From CAYYBZ01 sp964470285 [NCBI: uncultured Oligoflexia bacterium] (GTDB lineage: Bacteria; Bdellovibrionota_G; CAYYBZ01), in contig CAYYBZ010000079.1 in NCBI GenBank assembly GCA_964470285.1, positions 1 to 7,774 on the forward strand: 7,774 nucleotides of DNA. The letters are read 5' to 3'. Position 1 is the first letter of the stretch. The number at the start of each line of letters is the position of its first letter. The position numbers and the translations under genes were made by a program. Of the stretch, positions 6,000 through 7,774 are shown one piece after another. The notes under the pieces were generated by a model. The model was not told the origin of the DNA, did no database searches, and saw only the letters and a list, made by a program, of their open reading frames with translations.

Positions 6000-7774
6000 A
6001 TGCGTTTTGTATTTTTGATAAACATCTTTCTTGTTTTATCTGTTTTCAATAACGATTCTGTAGCATCGTGCGCTCAAAAAAATCCTATTATGCATTCCGA
6101 CCCTTACGATATAATGCTTCAATACCTCTCAAGAATCAAAAATACAAGCATGCCTTATGATGTTAGCATGATTTACAAACACAGAAACTTAAAGAAAAGA
6201 GCGTACAAATTTCTAAAAGATGCTTTACAAAAGAATTATTCAAAACATTCGATTCTGAAATCCTATCTTCTCTTTGAAGATTATGAAAAGGCGTTTGAAA
6301 TTGCCGCAAAGTTTAAATCCCAGGGCGATATAAGCAAAGGGTGGATGAGCATTTTTGAAAAGTATTTAGATAACAGTGATTACGGGAACGCATTTAAAAT
6401 GCTCGAAAAATTCTCCGATAAAAGGTTAAAGACGCATTCGCTTTACGGCTTTGCGGGGTCTCAAAGGGCAAAGGCCTTTGAAAATATCGTCAGGTCTTTT
6501 TCAAAAAACAATCCTGATTTTAACGCTGTCGATTCGCTTTTGAAAAAGTATAAAAAACATTTTCCGACAAATACGGGGACCCTGTTCGATTACTACAGCA
6601 GGAATGAAAAGCACATAACGGCACTATATTATTACGACAGATATAATGACTATCATTATCCCGGCTGGCGTAAAAATGAAAAACTGAGAAACCGGCTAAG
6701 GGCCATAAGGGCAATTTATTTAATGAGAGCAGCTTTTGAAAGGTTTATCAATGATAAAAAACAAAAAAAATTAATTAAAGAGATTGAAAGATTATTTAAA
6801 GAGTTTGACCGGGCGACAAATCCGATGTTTCCTGTTGAAATGAGATTTGAGGTTGCAAGGAGGTTCAGGCAAACTGGTTTAACGGGTAGAGCAGTTAAAA
6901 TAAAAAAAGAGGCTCTGAATTTAGCCGGAAATCTAAAAGAAATTACTTTTTCAACCATGCTTAAACCCTTTGCAAAGGAATACTATAATCATTTCAACGA
7001 ATGCGGGGAAATGATAGGGGATATAGAGCCTTATTTTAGAAAGAGAAAGCAAAAATTGATTAGAGCCGTTGCCCAGGAATGTGCCAAGGCGGGACAGTAT
7101 AATGATGCACTCATAATAGCAAAGAAAGTTGATAAAAAGAGCAGAAGAAACAGGGTGGTATTGACTGTTGCAGGTAAAATGCTTAATAATTCTCAACCTG
7201 AAAAGGCTGAAGAAATATTGCGAAACAGTGATTTGAACCGTTTTAAAACAAGCTGGTTTATGTCGCTGGCACAGTCTTATCTGGAGAAAAATAATCATCA
7301 AAAGGCGCTAAAAACAGCATTAGAGATACCCAAGGAGATTAAGAAATATAATGTTATAAGCAAGGTTGCCTTAGCATATGAGAAAGCCGGTGAAAAGAAA
7401 AAGGCTGTTTCCTTAATAAAGGATACGGTAAAGCATATTCTAAATAATAGAAATCTTTATACTCAGGATTCCAATCAATATGATTTTGTAAGTATTTTGC
7501 AAAGCATTGTAAAATTACAAGATTCTAAATCGCTTTTAAAGAGCTTAGACGATTTGCTGGAAATTGTAATGAAACAGAATTCACATTACAAAACACAGAA
7601 TCTTAAATTGGCGGCATATGCTTATGCCGACGCAGGAAAACCTGATAAGGCAGTGGAGCTTTTGCCGTATGTCGGCGGTGATGTAGACAAGGTAAAGTTG
7701 CTGGCTGTTATTGATTCATCGCTTGTTAAAAACAAAAAAGTACTCAATAAAAAGAGTAATGCTAAACTAAAAGA
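6000..7774 (+). CDS. Exported TPR-like helical-repeat protein, possible lipoprotein, 3' end beyond the window
   Basis: The frame opens with ATG at 6000 and stays open for 591 codons to the right edge with no stop. The start has a modest GGGA at 5988-5991 and follows the transporter stop by 19 bases, so the two are probably one operon. Residues 1-24 look like a signal peptide, MRFVFLINIFLVLSVF followed by NNDSVASC24; VASC fits a lipobox, with type I cleavage near SCA as the alternative. The rest is Lys-rich and helical, with degenerate TPR-like helix pairs at about 90-145, 356-375 (VAQECAKAGQYNDALIIAK), 386-408, 420-445, 453-478 (VALAYEKAGEKKKAVSLIK) and 537-556 (AAYAYADAGKPDKAVELL). Such solenoids act as scaffolds, for example in envelope assembly. 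I see no catalytic motif and do not recognise a named family. Its role with the transporter is unknown. Confidence 0.8.
   Translation, partial: MRFVFLINIFLVLSVFNNDSVASCAQKNPIMHSDPYDIMLQYLSRIKNTSMPYDVSMIYKHRNLKKRAYKFLKDALQKNYSKHSILKSYLLFEDYEKAFEIAAKFKSQGDISKGWMSIFEKYLDNSDYGNAFKMLEKFSDKRLKTHSLYGFAGSQRAKAFENIVRSFSKNNPDFNAVDSLLKKYKKHFPTNTGTLFDYYSRNEKHITALYYYDRYNDYHYPGWRKNEKLRNRLRAIRAIYLMRAAFERFINDKKQKKLIKEIERLFKEFDRATNPMFPVEMRFEVARRFRQTGLTGRAVKIKKEALNLAGNLKEITFSTMLKPFAKEYYNHFNECGEMIGDIEPYFRKRKQKLIRAVAQECAKAGQYNDALIIAKKVDKKSRRNRVVLTVAGKMLNNSQPEKAEEILRNSDLNRFKTSWFMSLAQSYLEKNNHQKALKTALEIPKEIKKYNVISKVALAYEKAGEKKKAVSLIKDTVKHILNNRNLYTQDSNQYDFVSILQSIVKLQDSKSLLKSLDDLLEIVMKQNSHYKTQNLKLAAYAYADAGKPDKAVELLPYVGGDVDKVKLLAVIDSSLVKNKKVLNKKSNAKLK

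Noticed and set aside
6520-7301. Three minus-strand frames (6520-6714, 6716-6958, 6951-7301)
   Set aside because: All are antisense to the open TPR-like gene, which has a start, signal peptide and repeats; the antisense frames are Phe/Leu/Ser-rich, typical of the complement of Lys-rich coding sequence.
1-7774. CRISPR array, tRNA, rRNA or insertion sequence
   Set aside because: No spaced direct repeats, tRNA cloverleaf, rRNA segments or transposase frames were found by eye.

Overview
The window looks like chromosome from an AT-rich, Gram-negative, probably anaerobic or facultative bacterium. An exported octaheme cytochrome of the hydroxylamine oxidoreductase (HAO) type, an Rrf2-type Fe-S regulator and predicted lipoproteins would fit a Desulfobacterota-like (deltaproteobacterial) source. 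That placement is inference; no rRNA or taxonomic marker is present.

Layout. (1) Positions 1-825 hold the 3' part of an AbiEii/AbiGii-type nucleotidyltransferase toxin, cut by the left edge, followed by a short open tail (826-954) with no start codon. (2) Two minus-strand genes follow: trmO (tRNA t6A37 methyltransferase, 963-1451) and a small exported protein of unknown function (1646-2200). (3) A divergent intergenic region leads to a plus-strand Rrf2 regulator (2396-2812) and an HAO-family octaheme cytochrome c (2936-4180). (4) A long hairpin ends that unit. (5) A fresh promoter then drives a concentrative nucleoside transporter (4358-5980) and, 19 bases later, a long exported TPR-like solenoid protein (6000 to the right edge, incomplete).

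The most interesting unit is rrf2-cytochrome. A 28-bp palindrome in front of rrf2 (2357-2384) recurs in front of the cytochrome (2839-2866). All four half-sites share the core TAAnnAGGnAT. The simplest reading is that the Rrf2 protein, with three cysteines placed to hold an Fe-S cluster, represses itself and the cytochrome, and that NO, nitrite, hydroxylamine or redox stress relieves this. The cytochrome probably handles a small nitrogen oxide (nitrite, hydroxylamine or NO) in the periplasm. No NapC/NirT-type quinol dehydrogenase is beside it, so its electron partner is not visible here.

The second oddity is the transporter. Its CNT core is complete, including the Na+/nucleoside-binding residues, but about 100 residues containing four predicted membrane helices interrupt the normally continuous N-terminal domain. 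The adjacent TPR-like protein is probably co-transcribed with it.
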